From contig CATNEN010000038.1 of the NCBI GenBank assembly GCA_950097015.1, positions 26,511,001 through 26,575,000 of the forward strand: a stretch of 64,000 bases of DNA. The letters run 5' to 3'. Positions 21,237 through 34,300 of the stretch are shown here, piece after piece; the first letter of the stretch is position 1, and each line of letters starts with the position of its first letter. The translations under genes were made by a program, and so were the position numbers. The DNA comes from Macrostomum hystrix (lineage: Eukaryota; Platyhelminthes; Macrostomidae). The notes beneath the pieces are model-generated. The model did no database searches and was not told the origin of the DNA. It saw only the letters and a list, made by a program, of their open reading frames with translations.

Positions 21237-23552
21237 AAAGACAATCCGCCAAGGACAACTGTTGGAAGAACTCTAGATTCGTGGAAGAAGAACATTCAAA
21301 AGCCGATTTTGATGCATGGCATGTTGTTCGGCAGATTTTTTCAGCTTAATCTTTGATGAAGACTTATTGCATGATTTTTTAGTTTCGTTTTTTGTATAAC
21401 CCTAATACTATTCTCATATGTCCGTTAAAAAATTAAAAAATTTAAATTAAAAAAAATAATTAATAATTAAAAACCGATCAGGTACAGTTCTCATTTTACT
21501 TTGATATATTTATACACTAGATCATAAAAAGCTCAATTGTAGTTGCTTGCTCAATTCTTGCTGAAAACGTAGGCATCATGTTGCTGTTAAGTTTCATTTC
21601 GCTGCGGCCTGTATGTGTATATCTATATCCTTTATTTATGAATCTATGTAATATAGCTCTTATCGGCCGTTCATACCTAAAACATCGACCCTCGATAAAA
21701 TCAAGTAGCGATCTTAATACGGAGCTTTTGAGTTTTTTTTGCTCGGTGCTTATAAACTGCTTTAAAGAATATCATCGATCTACACTTTTTTCGCATGACT
21801 AAACCGAAGCAAAACTTCGAATCAAACAAATAAACAAATTTGCTTATAATTTACTTGATACACACTAATTTATAACTGTGAATGTTCATCATGTCTCTTA
21901 ATTAATTTTGATCGGCTACTTAAGTCTTAGATGTACAATTTATACATTTTAAATGTTATGAGCACAGTCCTTATCGGTATAATTCTTTTTCAAAACCTTT
22001 TTCAAAACACCCATTGAATTAAATAACGCTATAACTAGTACGTCGTAAAAGAATTATTATTTCTGGAGCTACTTAAGCATATAATACAGATACATCGATC
22101 ATGTGTCATATAACCTGTCATTTTTTGTAGATGAATCCGATATTCAAATATAAAAATCAGTTTTTTAATAGAACAGGACTTTATTCTTTCACATCCTACT
22201 ATTGCAATGATTCAACTTGAAAAAAAGTCTTGTCAATGCCATAGTATAACATGTCTGCTCCCCTCACTCGTACTCGCGCCTTATTCGGTCAACTGTTCGC
22301 ATTTATCCTTTGTTTTACTTACCTGTTTTGCATTATTTAAAGTAAAATGCCCGCATGCTCTCGATGTTTAAACTTTGGTAGCGTTGCAATTAGGTCGTAT
22401 TTCTCAAATCATAATCTAATTAAAAAATCTTCAGATCTAAATTAAAAAAATTAGAATTGTGAGAACTAAATAAATAGGATTGCAATAACGTATCTTAAAA
22501 TTACGTTTACGGACACATACCGACTCAAGCCAGAGTGTACTCCGACATAATGCAAACCAAGAACAAAAGTTAAAACAAACCTTATTATAACATGGTAAAT
22601 TACAGCATGAGTTTATACAATAAAAGCTTGAATCGAATAGGATTCTACTCTTTTTACTTTTTACTTTATAATCAAAGCTATTATATCGTAAATAATGTCG
22701 ATAAACACAAAAGTCAAGATTCTAGTTTTCTTTGAAACACAAAAATAAAGAGAACCGTTTTCTTCAAAATTGAACCATAGTTGCTGGTTTTGGACAAATA
22801 ATTAAAAATGCGTAGATGTATCTACGAATCTGGAATTCAAATTATCTCTCAGTTTTATAATATTCCTAGTTCTCTAGCAATACAACACCAACATTTTCGT
22901 TATATGTTCCCAGATAAATAAGAAAGTAGGCCTATCTAGGCCTATATATATTGTTACAAAATCTGGAATTGTTTAAAAAATCAATTAGCACAAATGGAAT
23001 GTGTTATTTTATTGTCGATTTGATAATCTTGTATAATTTATGCAGTTTTTTTATATGGCGTTTTTATTGCTAAACCAAAATGAAAATTTGCTACTTACTG
23101 GTTACTGCTACTTTTGTCTTCCTTGTGTACATACAAAGACTTAATGTAGGCCTATTATTACATACTGCATTAGCAAGCTATCATATATTGTTTAATTTAA
23201 TGTCAATTAATGTATGGGGAAGTTATAGAGTGAAAGACAGCCAGTTAATTTCGTATTATTATTGAAAGTTCTGTGCAAATGTAAATCTATAGATTGTGAT
23301 CCTTATGTGGCATGTAAAATGTTTTCTGAAAATACTGTAAGACATGTTTATAAATGTACACATTGTTGAAAAAATGTATGCACCTAGGCTAGTCATTCAG
23401 ATAGGCCTATAAAAGTTTTTTAATATGAATAGTAGGATATTTAAATTCTAAGAATAAAAACATTATATTTATTCTGTTAGACTACATAATATTACATTTT
23501 ATAAATATGTTAAGTGCTACACTAAAAATAAAATTTTTCTTTTAAATTTTAG
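21237..23552. other. Intergenic spacer between CD36 copy B and the JIP gene
   Basis: Strongly AT-rich, without minisatellites or a recognisable gene. Short frames at 21578 and 23080 have no supporting features. It probably holds the 3' end of copy B and the promoter and 5'-UTR of the JIP gene. A good acceptor (TTTTCTTTTAAATTTTAG) ends at 23552. Confidence 0.5.
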
Positions 23553-23599
23553 CAAAGCTTAAATTAGCAGCAGAAAACTAGTAAAGACAGTAATAAAAT

Positions 23600-25374
23600 A
23601 TGTCTAGTGAAGAGGCAGCTGAGATGGCAGCAGAGGCTACTGAGTCTCCTATGCTAGGCGACCCTGTTGAATATTCCACTCTGAATCTCAAGCATTCTCC
23701 ATCGCCAACTCTGGACGAAGGTCACGTGATGTCTGAACGCGTGCAAAGCTTGGCCAGCCAGATCTATACTGAGTTTGAAAATATGATTAGAAAATATGAC
23801 GAAGAAGTAGTCAAAGAGTTAATGCCGCTGATTGTCACTGTGCTAGAGAATCTAGAACGAGCTATAACAGAACGCGGCACATTGGAAGTTAACATGGAAC
23901 TGCTCAAAGAAGATAATCACCAGCTATTGGCCCAATTTGAGCGAGAGAAGCAGATGCGAAAGGCGGCCGAAGACCGCATGTTTGCAACAGAAGAGGCTGC
24001 AGCCGAGGAGAAGGCGAAGTTCTGTGACGACAAGGAGACTCTGCAGTCTATCTGCAAGATGCTGGAGCTCAAAGCCAGGAATGCGCAGGTAAAATCTACA
24101 TAGTAGGCTGAAAAATTTGCCTTATTTTAACTGGCACAAACTGTCCTAGAGCCTCCGACTTGCGACTTGAAGGTCGGTGGGGTCGGTGTGGTGTCCCCCC
24201 AGTCCATGGACTGAACAGCCGAACGCAGCGTTCAGATCCGCCGCATGCATTGACCCCATCGCATCTAGCTTCTACTGGCAGTAGTTGCGTGCGTTTTTTC
24301 CCGAAAAGCATTATATTTTTTCGCCATTTAATCGGAAACAAAAACTATAGGACCAGGCCAGCCGGCTGGAAGAGAAGGAGCGCGAATTGAGGCGAGAGCT
24401 GCAGAGTCGTCGTGACAAATACAACGATTTGTTGCGCAGTCACACTGAGCACGTTGAGCGAACTAAACTGATGCTAGCCAGCGAGCAGCCAATCAGCTCC
24501 GAGCTGGGCGGCGGTTCTGGGGGTGGCGGCGGATTTGTCGGCGGCTATGCGAGATTTCTTCACCAGCAGCAGCAGCAGCAGAGGCTGCACAGACCCCTGT
24601 CTCAACCGGATGGGACAGCAGCAGCAGCAGCAGCAGCTACAGTTGCTATGGGACCCGGCCACCCTAACAACCCGAATCGCCAGTCCGGCTTATCAGAGGA
24701 CAACCCCGGCTCATTCGACGAGGCTAATCTGCAGGCATCCATTCTGCCGCATGCCAGTTTGCGCGAGGAACTGGCAGTTAGTCAGGAGCAGCGACCTGCG
24801 GGTGCCGGGCAGCAGGAATCGCTGCCAACGCTGGAGGTTATCGATGTAGTTCGCCTAGACGAACAGGTGGGTTCTTCTATTTTTGGGTTTGAATTAGAAT
24901 GTACCTTGGGATTTGAATACCTTGAGATTTAAATAAATTGGGATTTGAATACCTTGGGATTTGAATACCTTGGGATTTGAATACCTTGGGATTTGAATAC
25001 CTTGGGATTTGAATTCCTTGAGAATCGAATAGGGAGCTTGAAAAAGAGATGGAAGGTAGTGTCAGGCGTCTTGAGATTCGAACTCCCGACCTGTTAGACA
25101 GAAGTCCAAAGCTCTAAACGCTAAGCTACAACCTTCCCATTGAAAAAATCTGCCTTGCTTCAGGGCTTTAAGGTACCCATTGCTGGCTGCTCCACTGGTG
25201 ATCCTTCGCGTCTAATGCAGCGCCCTCAGCAGCAGCAGTATCAGCCGCCGAATCGGCTGATGTCAGACGATATCAAAGATGGTGCTGGCAACGAAGCCTC
25301 ACTCTATGAAGAGGTGTCCGCTGGTGGCTACGCTGAAGCTATTGGCGAAATCGATGTTGGAGCTGATATTGTCG
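23600..25374 (+). CDS. SPAG9/MAPK8IP3-like: JIP gene, exons 1-3: RH1 domain and first coiled coil
   Basis: Exon 1 encodes an acidic head, then the RH1 domain ([20 protein letters not shown], then the strongly conserved [12 protein letters not shown]), which in the family contacts motor proteins, then heptad-rich coiled coil. Exon 2 continues it ([11 protein letters not shown]) and ends in a Gly- and Gln-rich low-complexity stretch. Exon 3 has a short QQQQ run and an acidic region. The exon 1/2 and 2/3 borders both follow a CAG codon. The 5' UTR is probably split, since an acceptor ends at 23552. Confidence 0.9.
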
Positions 25375-28300
25375 GTGAGTTGATTTTGGTATTGAGCAAG
25401 TTTTTATTTTTTGGTTTTAACGCCTTGATGAAGAACATTTTTAAAACATTCGCTTGCTTTACAACGGTATTCCCACACTGTTCTGTTCTGTTCCCGTCCA
25501 CAAGTATTTCCCCTAGGATTCTGATCCCATCCTCCAGGATTCTAATCCGAATCCACTGGGATTCTGATCCCATCCACCGGGATTCTGATCCAATCCACTG
25601 GGATTCTGATCCCATCCACCGGGATTCTGATCCAATCCACTGGGATTCTGATATCCCATCCACCAGGATTCTAATCCCATCCACTGGGATTCTGATCCAA
25701 TCCACTGGGATTCTAATCCCATCCACTGGGATTCTGATCCAATCCACTGGGATTCTGATCCAATCCACTGGGATTCTGATACCATCCACTGGGATTCTGA
25801 TCCCATCCACCGGGATTCTGATCCCATCCACCGGGATTCTGATCCCATCCACTGGGATTATGATCCCATCCATCGGGATTTTGATCCCATCCATCGGGAT
25901 CCCGTTCTGGTGTTCCAGGCAGTTCGTTATTTTCCACTGAATTATTTACTTAGTTTACCAGGTATCACATTAGGACTCAATTGTTTCTAAAGGAAATGAA
26001 TATTATATTTTTTGTAATTCAAAAGTAATTCTAAATTGATTCGTTATTCAAACTTTTAACCGTGTTTGTGCAAGCCAAGAAGTTATTTATGCCAAAGATA
26101 GTGCGCAGTTAGAATGCGCAAGACATCATCATTTTCGGCCACATTGTGGTCTAATGTATTTGTGTAGATAGCAACGCCCGGGGTTAGCACGAAAGCTAGA
26201 GCCGCAAACACTCTTAACGCGGTCCTCGCAAACAAACAGGTAGAACGAATTGTCTATGGGATATTTAGCTGCAACGGTCAAATACTAGTTTCTATATAAT
26301 GAAAGTACAACACATATAAAAGTACAACACATCACCCCCTGATCTCCGGATCACAAGAGATCAAGGTTCGTAACGGACCGGCGCCGACTTCACCCTATTA
26401 GACCGTCGTGGTTCGGCATCCCGCTCGACAGCTCGCTCCACCCCAGGAGGCTGCGGTTGCGTGTCTGGTGCCGGGCGGACGTCAGCTACGTGACGGGGAA
26501 GGCCATCGACCTCCACCGTAGACCCTTGTCCCTGGCCCGTCACGCGTCCCCTAGGCCACTCGTCGGTGCATCTGACGGCCGGCGGTTTAACAAACACTTC
26601 TGTTCCCACTGGCAGGGTGGGCGTGGGGCGTGGGTTTGCCTCCAAGGTCTCCAAGGCCTCAGGGAGAGACACAGTTGGCGGCTTCCAGTCATAGGTGCTG
26701 ACCATTCTGCTGGGCACGCTGTCCTTGCGAGTGCCATCCTTTGGAGCCATGTTGTACCAGAACACCATTTCCAGTACGTCCTTTCCGGTTCTGGCTGCCA
26801 TCCGCTTAATCGTCCGATGATTGCGCTCGACTATTCCGTTGCCTGACGGCCGGTGAGCGCAACGGAAGAGGAGCTGCACTCCCCAAGCCTCACAAAACGC
26901 ACGGACCTCAGCGGAGCGGAAGGTCGGTGAATTGTCGAGAAGCAGCTGCCAGGGAGGGCCCCGCTCTCGGAACACCTGCACGAGTATCCCGGTAATTGAC
27001 GCTGTCCGCTCGTCGGTGAGTTTTCGCCACAGCGAGAATCTGCTCGGCCCGCAGTCAACAATGGACAGATAGCGGTCGTCCTTAAAGTGGGTCACGTCGC
27101 AGGCCAAGCGCCACCAGTTTGCATCCACCTCGAGTCTGCCATGGTCCCAAACCATCGGCGCAGGGTCTACGGACTTGCATCGGATGCAGTTTGCAACGAT
27201 GCGCTCAACCTCTTCACGCAGTACCTCACGTTCAGGGAAGCACAGTTTGGCCAGGTAGAGCGTCCTGTCCACCCCGAAGTGGTGCTTCTCGTGGCACGCA
27301 CGGAGATCCATGTCAACGGGGCGCAGCGCCACTGCACAGAAGGGCCGCTGGCGCAGCCACTGTTGCGGTACTCGCGTCAGTGCGTCTGCCTTGTTTGCTG
27401 AAGATGGCACCAGCGATGTCAGTAGCTCGAGCTCGCACTCCGACGCCGTGTCTCGGATTAATGATAGCCGTTTCCGAACCAGAGCTTCACCGAGACCTTT
27501 GACTCGCACGGGCTTATCGCCGACAATCAAAGACTGGAGCCAGCCGTGCACGGTTGCAGAATCAGTCAACACTTCAACTTTCCTCGTACCCCAAGCGAGG
27601 GCAAGGTTGATACCCTTGAGGACCGCCTCAAGTTCGGCAAGATTGATGTGCGCAGCGTCGTCTTGTTTTCGCAACCACGAGGCGTCCTCCACGATTACGC
27701 CACCAATTTCGATGACGGCTCCAATGGCGATGCTGCTGGCGTCGCACCAGACGCGACAGCGCGAAGTCTCGTCAACGGTCCACACCCCAGCGACAGGATC
27801 TCGTTCCTGGACCATTTCGCTGATTTCTTGGGCGATCCGCATGGCAGACTCGCTGACGATAGCGTCCCACGCGATTGTGCTGGTGACCCGCTTCAAGTAG
27901 CTGCATGCGACACGCAGCCATGCGGCGACGGGGAAATGGCCTACTAGCTGGCCGCACCAGGAGAATAGTTGCCGTCGTGTTGCTGGACCTTTCAACTGAG
28001 AGAGGACATTGTCTCGTTTCCAGCAAGTGACCCCATCCTCTCGACGGTAGACGCGGAGGCCGAGCACGCGGCCCCCAATGAGGCTCTCAGGAGGCTTGGC
28101 TTCTAGCCCGAACCGGGCAAGCAACCCAGTTACGCGTTCATTCGGAATCTTGCTATTGTTCACAATAATGTCGTCAATGTAAGAGTCCGTGGCCTCACGC
28201 ACGTCGTCTTCCATCGACAGGACTTTGTTCACAACCGCCGTCATAATTTTTGGCGCCACGTTGAGTCCGAATCCTAACCGGGTGAGACAGTAACGGCGGC

Positions 28301-31300
28301 CTTTGAACCTCACTACTTGGTAGCGCCAGAGACTGGGGTCCAATCGCAGTTGTAGGTAGGCCTTCCGCAGGTCGATGATACTCGCATTCTCACCGAGCCG
28401 CCGCCAGGCCCGGAGCTTGGCGCCGCACACGACGCTTTCGGCGGTGTGGCTTGACACGTACTGGTTCAACTCGCGATAGTCGAGTACAGGCCGCACCTTT
28501 GCTTTGTTGGTCTGCACCACTGCCATCAGAGGGATGACGCCGTCACTGTCACCTTCGAACGGTAGCAGCCAACCTCGCTGAATCCAGTCTTTTATCTCTG
28601 ACTCATACTCGCCTACCGCCTCTGGTGGGACTCGGTATTGAGCTATCGTATTTGACAGTAGTGGGGCCTCATCCAGCCACTTCCATGCCACTGTCCACTC
28701 TCCATCGATAAACTTAGCAGAGAAGTCTTTTTCCTCAAGCACCAGGCACGCCTCGGTTAAAGTATTTTTCGCAAGCCTCGCTCCTCTTGCCGGACAGCTC
28801 ACAGGTGACTCGACCTCTCCTGCCGGACAGCTCACAGGTGACTCGACCTCTCCTGCCGGACAGCTCACAGGTGACTCGACCTCTCCTGTCGGACAGCTCA
28901 CAGGTGACTCGACCTCTTCTGCCGGACAGCTCACAGGTGACTCGACCTCTCCTGCCGGACAGCTCACAGGTGACTCGACCTCTCCTGCCGGACAGCTCAC
29001 AGGTGACTCGACCTCTCCTGCCGGACAGCTCACAGGTGACTCGACCTCTCCTGCCGGACAGCTCACAGGTGACTCGACCTCTCCTGCCGGACAGCTCACA
29101 GGTGACTCGACCTCTCCTGCCGGACAGCTCACAGGTGACTCCGCCTTTGGTTTTGAGAAAGCCTTGGCTACCGCAGCAGTCTCCAGCGCTAATGACTGCT
29201 CTTCAATACCGAAGCGGACACTGCGGCAATCTCGCTTCACAGAGACACCGCCCAATCGGCTGATAGCATCCATCCCAAGCAGCAAATCGAACCCAGGAAG
29301 GATGTCCATAACGATACATCGCAGCACTGGTAATTGGTGGCCTCGAACAGACAAAGCAACGTCAGCCTCCCATTCACATTCTGCTGAGTCACCATTCATC
29401 ATCGTGACCCTCTCGTGAACGGGACGTTTTTTAACTCCAGTAACTCGTGAAGAAACGATGGACCGCGAACAACCAGTATCTACTAAAGCAGTAACGACAA
29501 AACTATTAACATGAACACTTAACGATGGTAGGTGCGCCGGTGCACAAGGAAGCCCGTTGGCGCAAACATTCCGCGCTTCCATCACTCGTTTTTTTGAAAA
29601 TCGGCGCGCTGCGGGCATCGAGCAGCCACATGTCCCGCTTTTCCACAAACAAAACAACCTTGATTCGCTCGGTTGCGTTCCATGCACTCTTTGCTCACAT
29701 GGCCCTCCTTGCCGCACGAGTAGCACGACATCACTTTGTTGCGTGGGGCGAACTTTCCAGCGCTTCGCGCATTTCCTGCGCTCGAGACAACACAGCAGGA
29801 CTCGCGACTGATCGTTAAGTTTCTAGCTTTCTCCGCTAGTTCATGGAGTTCGAGCTCTTTTAGAGAGCAGGAAGCGATCAGCTGCTGACTGACGGTTGCT
29901 GGAAGCCCGCGGACGAATGCGCATTTGATCCATTCTTCCCCGGGGATCTCGTCCACTAGGCGTGCAAGCCTCGTAAGATCCGCGAGAAAAACGTCCACGG
30001 ACTCCCCGGGGCCGAGCCTGCGTGACACGAACTCGTCGTATGCTTTGTACTTGTTTGGGCAGAACGCTGAGGTAAGAGCCGCTTTCAGAGTTTTGTAGTC
30101 CGACTTGCTTTCCTCGTTTAGTGCCTGGTACACGGCGAACGCACCTCCCGATAGAAATAGTGGGATGAAAGCAGCCAGGTCATTCACTTTTTGGAGCTTG
30201 GCAACGAGTTCGAGCTTCTGTGCCCAGCGCGAAAAATCCTCTTCACCGTCGTACTGCTTGATTATGTCGCTGAATTTGACTGCGCTTGCCATCGTTGCGT
30301 ATTGCCGCGATAGCTTGTGGTCTAATGTATTTGTGTAGATAGCAACGCCCGGGGTTAGCACGAAAGCTAGAGCCGCAAACACTCTTAACGCGGTCCTCGC
30401 AAACAAACAGGTAGAACGAATTGTCTATGGGATATTTAGCTGCAACGGTCAAATACTAGTTTCTATATAATGAAAGTACAACACATATAAAAGTACAACA
30501 CATCCCATCCATCGGGATCCCGTTCTGGTGTTCCAGGCAGTTCGTTATTTTCCACTGAATTATTTACTTAGTTTACCAGGTATCACATTAGGACTCAATT
30601 GTTTCTAAAGGAAATGAATATTATATTTTTTGTAATTCAAAAGTAATTCTAAATTGATTCGTTATTCAAACTTTTAACCGTGTTTGTGCAAGCCAAGAAG
30701 TTATTTATGCCAAAGATAGTGCGCAGTTAGAATGCGCAAGACATCATCATTTTCGGCGCTGTCCTTTTAAGGTAAATTAACATCGCCGGGCGAATACTCC
30801 GGTGAGTTAAAAGTACATTTTTAGTTTCTCTTAGTTTCAGGTTTATTCTATTTTATTTTCTTCTCTTGTCTATTCCGATAGCTATTATAAGTATTTATCG
30901 AAGAAAAATCTTTTTTACTACTTAAAGTACTGATAAGTAGTGTTGTGGATTATTAGATTATTTTCATCTCCCTCTAAGTGGAAAAAGCCATGCAATTTGT
31001 CGTTGCTACGCTAGTCTGTGCTGTTTTAGCAGTCCATTTGCATTTATTTATTAGACAAATAGTCTATACCTCTTTTGCATGATTTTTAATTGAAATAAAA
31101 AATACAGCCTATATTTATTTTATCGGCCTCGTGCATGTATTTTATCAAATTGTTGTGCCCGTTCAATAATGCCTTATTAGATTTAATTAATCTTTATTGT
31201 ATTATCTACATTTAGGTGATTTTACTACTGACGAGTTTGAGGATAGCGGCGAGTTTGGTAAATTTATTCTACCAAAATTTGGCAGTCCTAACAACATTTC

Positions 31301-34300
31301 AAAAATGTATCTTGCTAACGATAACAATACTATGGTGCGTGTCTGTGTAATAGCCAGGATTGAATTGCTGCTACATTGATTGCATTATTTTCTGATTGGT
31401 CATTATTATAAATAATTCCATGTATGTAGGCTTAATTAAAATTTAATAATTCTATAAACGAACGTTCTTAATTTGCTATTTAATTACTCATAGTAGTTAG
31501 TAGAGGTTTTTAACCATATCGATTAGTATCAACATAGCTCGTAATTATATTTTAAGTAATTGTTTTTATTGAACACAATATTCAATTAAAATGGATGAAA
31601 GTTAAAATAATTGTTTGGGGATCAATCCATTATTTATTTTACGTTTTGTTTTCTCATTTTTAATACAGCTTCTGGTGAAGGCTTGTTTGGTAAGTTTCTT
31701 CATTTATTTTTTTATCGGCTTCTTTTCCGGTATAAAACTTTCCAACTTTATTGGATTTGTGTTTTCGGTGTGTTTAAAAATATTATCTTTATTCTAAAAT
31801 ACTTCCTCGAACTTTGCTTTAGCCGCTAGACTTTTTGTGAACTAATATGCAAACTAATAACTTTTTACTATATTATATATATATTATTTTATCTTATTGT
31901 TCCACCAAAACCAAACTATCTTAAATGTGCATTCCCTACCGACAAGCCCAAACCAATCTCTATCCATTATGTACATTCCCTATCAGCCTGCCCAAACCAA
32001 CCTCTACCCATAATGTACATTCCCAATCAGCCTGCCCAAACCAACCTCCACCCATAATGTACATTCCCAATCAGCCTGCCCAAACCAACCTCTACCCACA
32101 GTTTACATTCCCTATCAGCCTGCGCAAACCAACCTCTGCCCACAGTGTACATTCCCTATCAGCTGTCCAAACCAACCTCTGCCCACAGTGTACATTCCCT
32201 CTCAGTCTGTCCAAACTAACATCTGCCCACAATGTACGTTCCCTATCAGCAAGCTTAACGAAACCCCCCTTCATAATCCACATTTTCTCCCAGATGGCCT
32301 GAACCAATCTTTAGACAGAATTTCAAAATTAGCGAAACAAAAGGAGTCACAGGCGCTCTAAGCTTTGGCATTCTAGTGTATATACTTGACACGTTTAACA
32401 GTGTTTAGTATCTTTATTGTCTGCTTTTTTCTTCTTTGCTATTTTTATTCCCCCTTTTAAGGTCTTAGACCTGTTCTTTTAAAAAAAATAACACATTGGC
32501 CAAAGTTTTTTGCCTATTAGCTTATGGATTTTTACTAGTAACGATGCCTAACGATGCATGCTTAAGCGAAAGCAAACTTACCCCAAACTTATATTAGAAA
32601 TAAGAAATACTATTTGGTTCTAACAAAATTATTTAACGCGAATATTGCAGGCATGAGTCGCGAAATTGAGAATCTAATCAAGGAGAATGCGGATTTGATT
32701 GAGACCAAGTAAGTGCTTTGTTAATATATATAAATGTGTTAGTTTTAAAAATCAATAAAATAAAATAACATATTTCCTTTTTCTTAGAAACGCTCTAAAT
32801 ATTGTCAAGGACGACTTGATTGCAAAGGTGGACGAATTAACTAGGTGAGATTTCGGACTGCCTGTTCTAATGTTGCCGATTTTTTGTATCTATGCTCTGT
32901 TCTATTCCCCAATCTGTTCCCAACTATTCCCCACTTCCTCTTCCCAACTCTTCCCCTATTCCTCTTCCCAACTCTTCCCAACTCTTCCCCATTTCCCAAA
33001 TCAAATCCGCAGCGAGAAGGACATGCTGAACGAGGAGGTGAACTCGCTGACTATCTTGAAGAACAAGCTCAAAGAGAAACTGGCAGAAATGGAGGCGGAG
33101 AATAAGGCGCTAAAAGAGGAAACCAAGAAAGCCAAAAGACAGCCGGATCGTGGCGACGATGAAGACGTAAGTGTGAGCAATCATTTCTCTTCTTCATGTT
33201 TTCTTTACAACTAATTTGATTGACTATTGTCCCACCTAACAACCAGGAGTCTGTCCCTATGGCACAGCGCAAGAGATTCACTCGAGTTGAGATGTCTCGT
33301 GTACTGATGGAGCGCAATCAGTACAAGGAGCGCCTGATGGAGCTGCAGGAGGCTGTGCGTTGGACTGAGATGCTGCGGGCCAATAAGGAGCCTCCGCAGG
33401 AGCTTAAAAAGAAGCGAGGAAGCCTGTTCGGATTGTGAGTTCCATGGGTTAAAGAGGATTGCTAGCCTAGTCGATAGGCAGATGGTTACAGTGGATTGCT
33501 AGTCTAGACTTAGTGGGTCAAGGATTAGAATGGATTGCTAGTCTAGACTTAGTGGTTCAAGGATTAGAGTGGATTGCTAGTCTAGACTTAGTGGGTCAAG
33601 GATTAGAATGGATTGCTAGTCTAGCCTCAGTGGATGAAGGATTAGAATGGATTGCTAGTCTAGCCTCAGTGGATGAAGGATTAGAATGGATTGCTAGTCT
33701 AGCCTCAGTGATTTAAGGATTAGAATGGATTGCTAGTCTAGCCTCAGTGATTTAAGGATTAGAATATGCAGTTTTTTCTATGACTAAAATGTTTGTATTG
33801 TATAGAAATTTTTCTAAATTGCATAAAATAATTTTGTTAATGATGAACAAAGTCGTAAGTTTAGTGTAATTAAACATTTATTACTTTAATATACCAAACT
33901 CTGTGTCTCTCCGTCATGCAGCTTGTAAAAAAACAATTCTCTTAGTAAGCAACCGTTCATAAGTAAAAAAACGTTACTTTAAAAATGTAATCTTCACAAT
34001 GCATCTAAGTATATATATTTGCCATAAGAAACTATTGTTACTCTATAATACTACTCATAAACTTGTGGTAAGTAGTATGATGAAGAAAACCTAGAAAATA
34101 TGTCATCACTTTCAGTTTCAGCGGTCTTTTAGGCAGTCAGCCACCTTCCGCCGCTGCGGAAACGGGCGGTGGCGGCGTTGGTGCGACCTCGAATGACGCC
34201 GCCTGACACCGCCATTGAGCCCAGCTCCTTAGTACCTCCGCCCCAGTCTATAACCTTGAACTAACTGTTATTCCAATCCTTGTTTTTGTTTCATTCAGTT

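Larger units (their letters stand above)
26145..30502 (-). mobile_element. Ty3/gypsy-like LTR retrotransposon, full length
   Basis: A 4358-bp element on the minus strand in JIP intron 3, antisense to the host gene. It has two 187-bp LTRs that look identical by eye, a gag frame with two CCHC knuckles, and a pol frame in the order protease, reverse transcriptase, RNase H, integrase. A polypurine tract (AGGGGGTGA on the minus strand) abuts the 3' LTR. Identical LTRs and open frames suggest a recent insertion. It is flanked by the 255-bp duplication instead of a clear short target duplication. The domain order also allows BEL/Pao, but the reverse-transcriptase motif YIDDI favours Ty3/gypsy. No envelope-like frame is seen. 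Confidence 0.9.

Noticed and set aside
23080..23265. 61-codon hydrophobic frame
   Set aside because: AT-rich chance frame in the spacer, with no motif or splice context.
25045..25140. Functional tRNA gene
   Set aside because: The T-arm does not pair properly and the sequence sits in an intron as a SINE-like head; only the acceptor-like stem is good.
26457..29418. Several plus-strand frames of 80-200 codons across the LTR element
   Set aside because: Shadows of the minus-strand pol gene, which has recognisable domains in order.
26145..30502. An endogenous retrovirus with envelope
   Set aside because: No third frame with signal peptide or transmembrane glycoprotein features lies between pol and the 3' LTR; pol ends about 30 bases from it.
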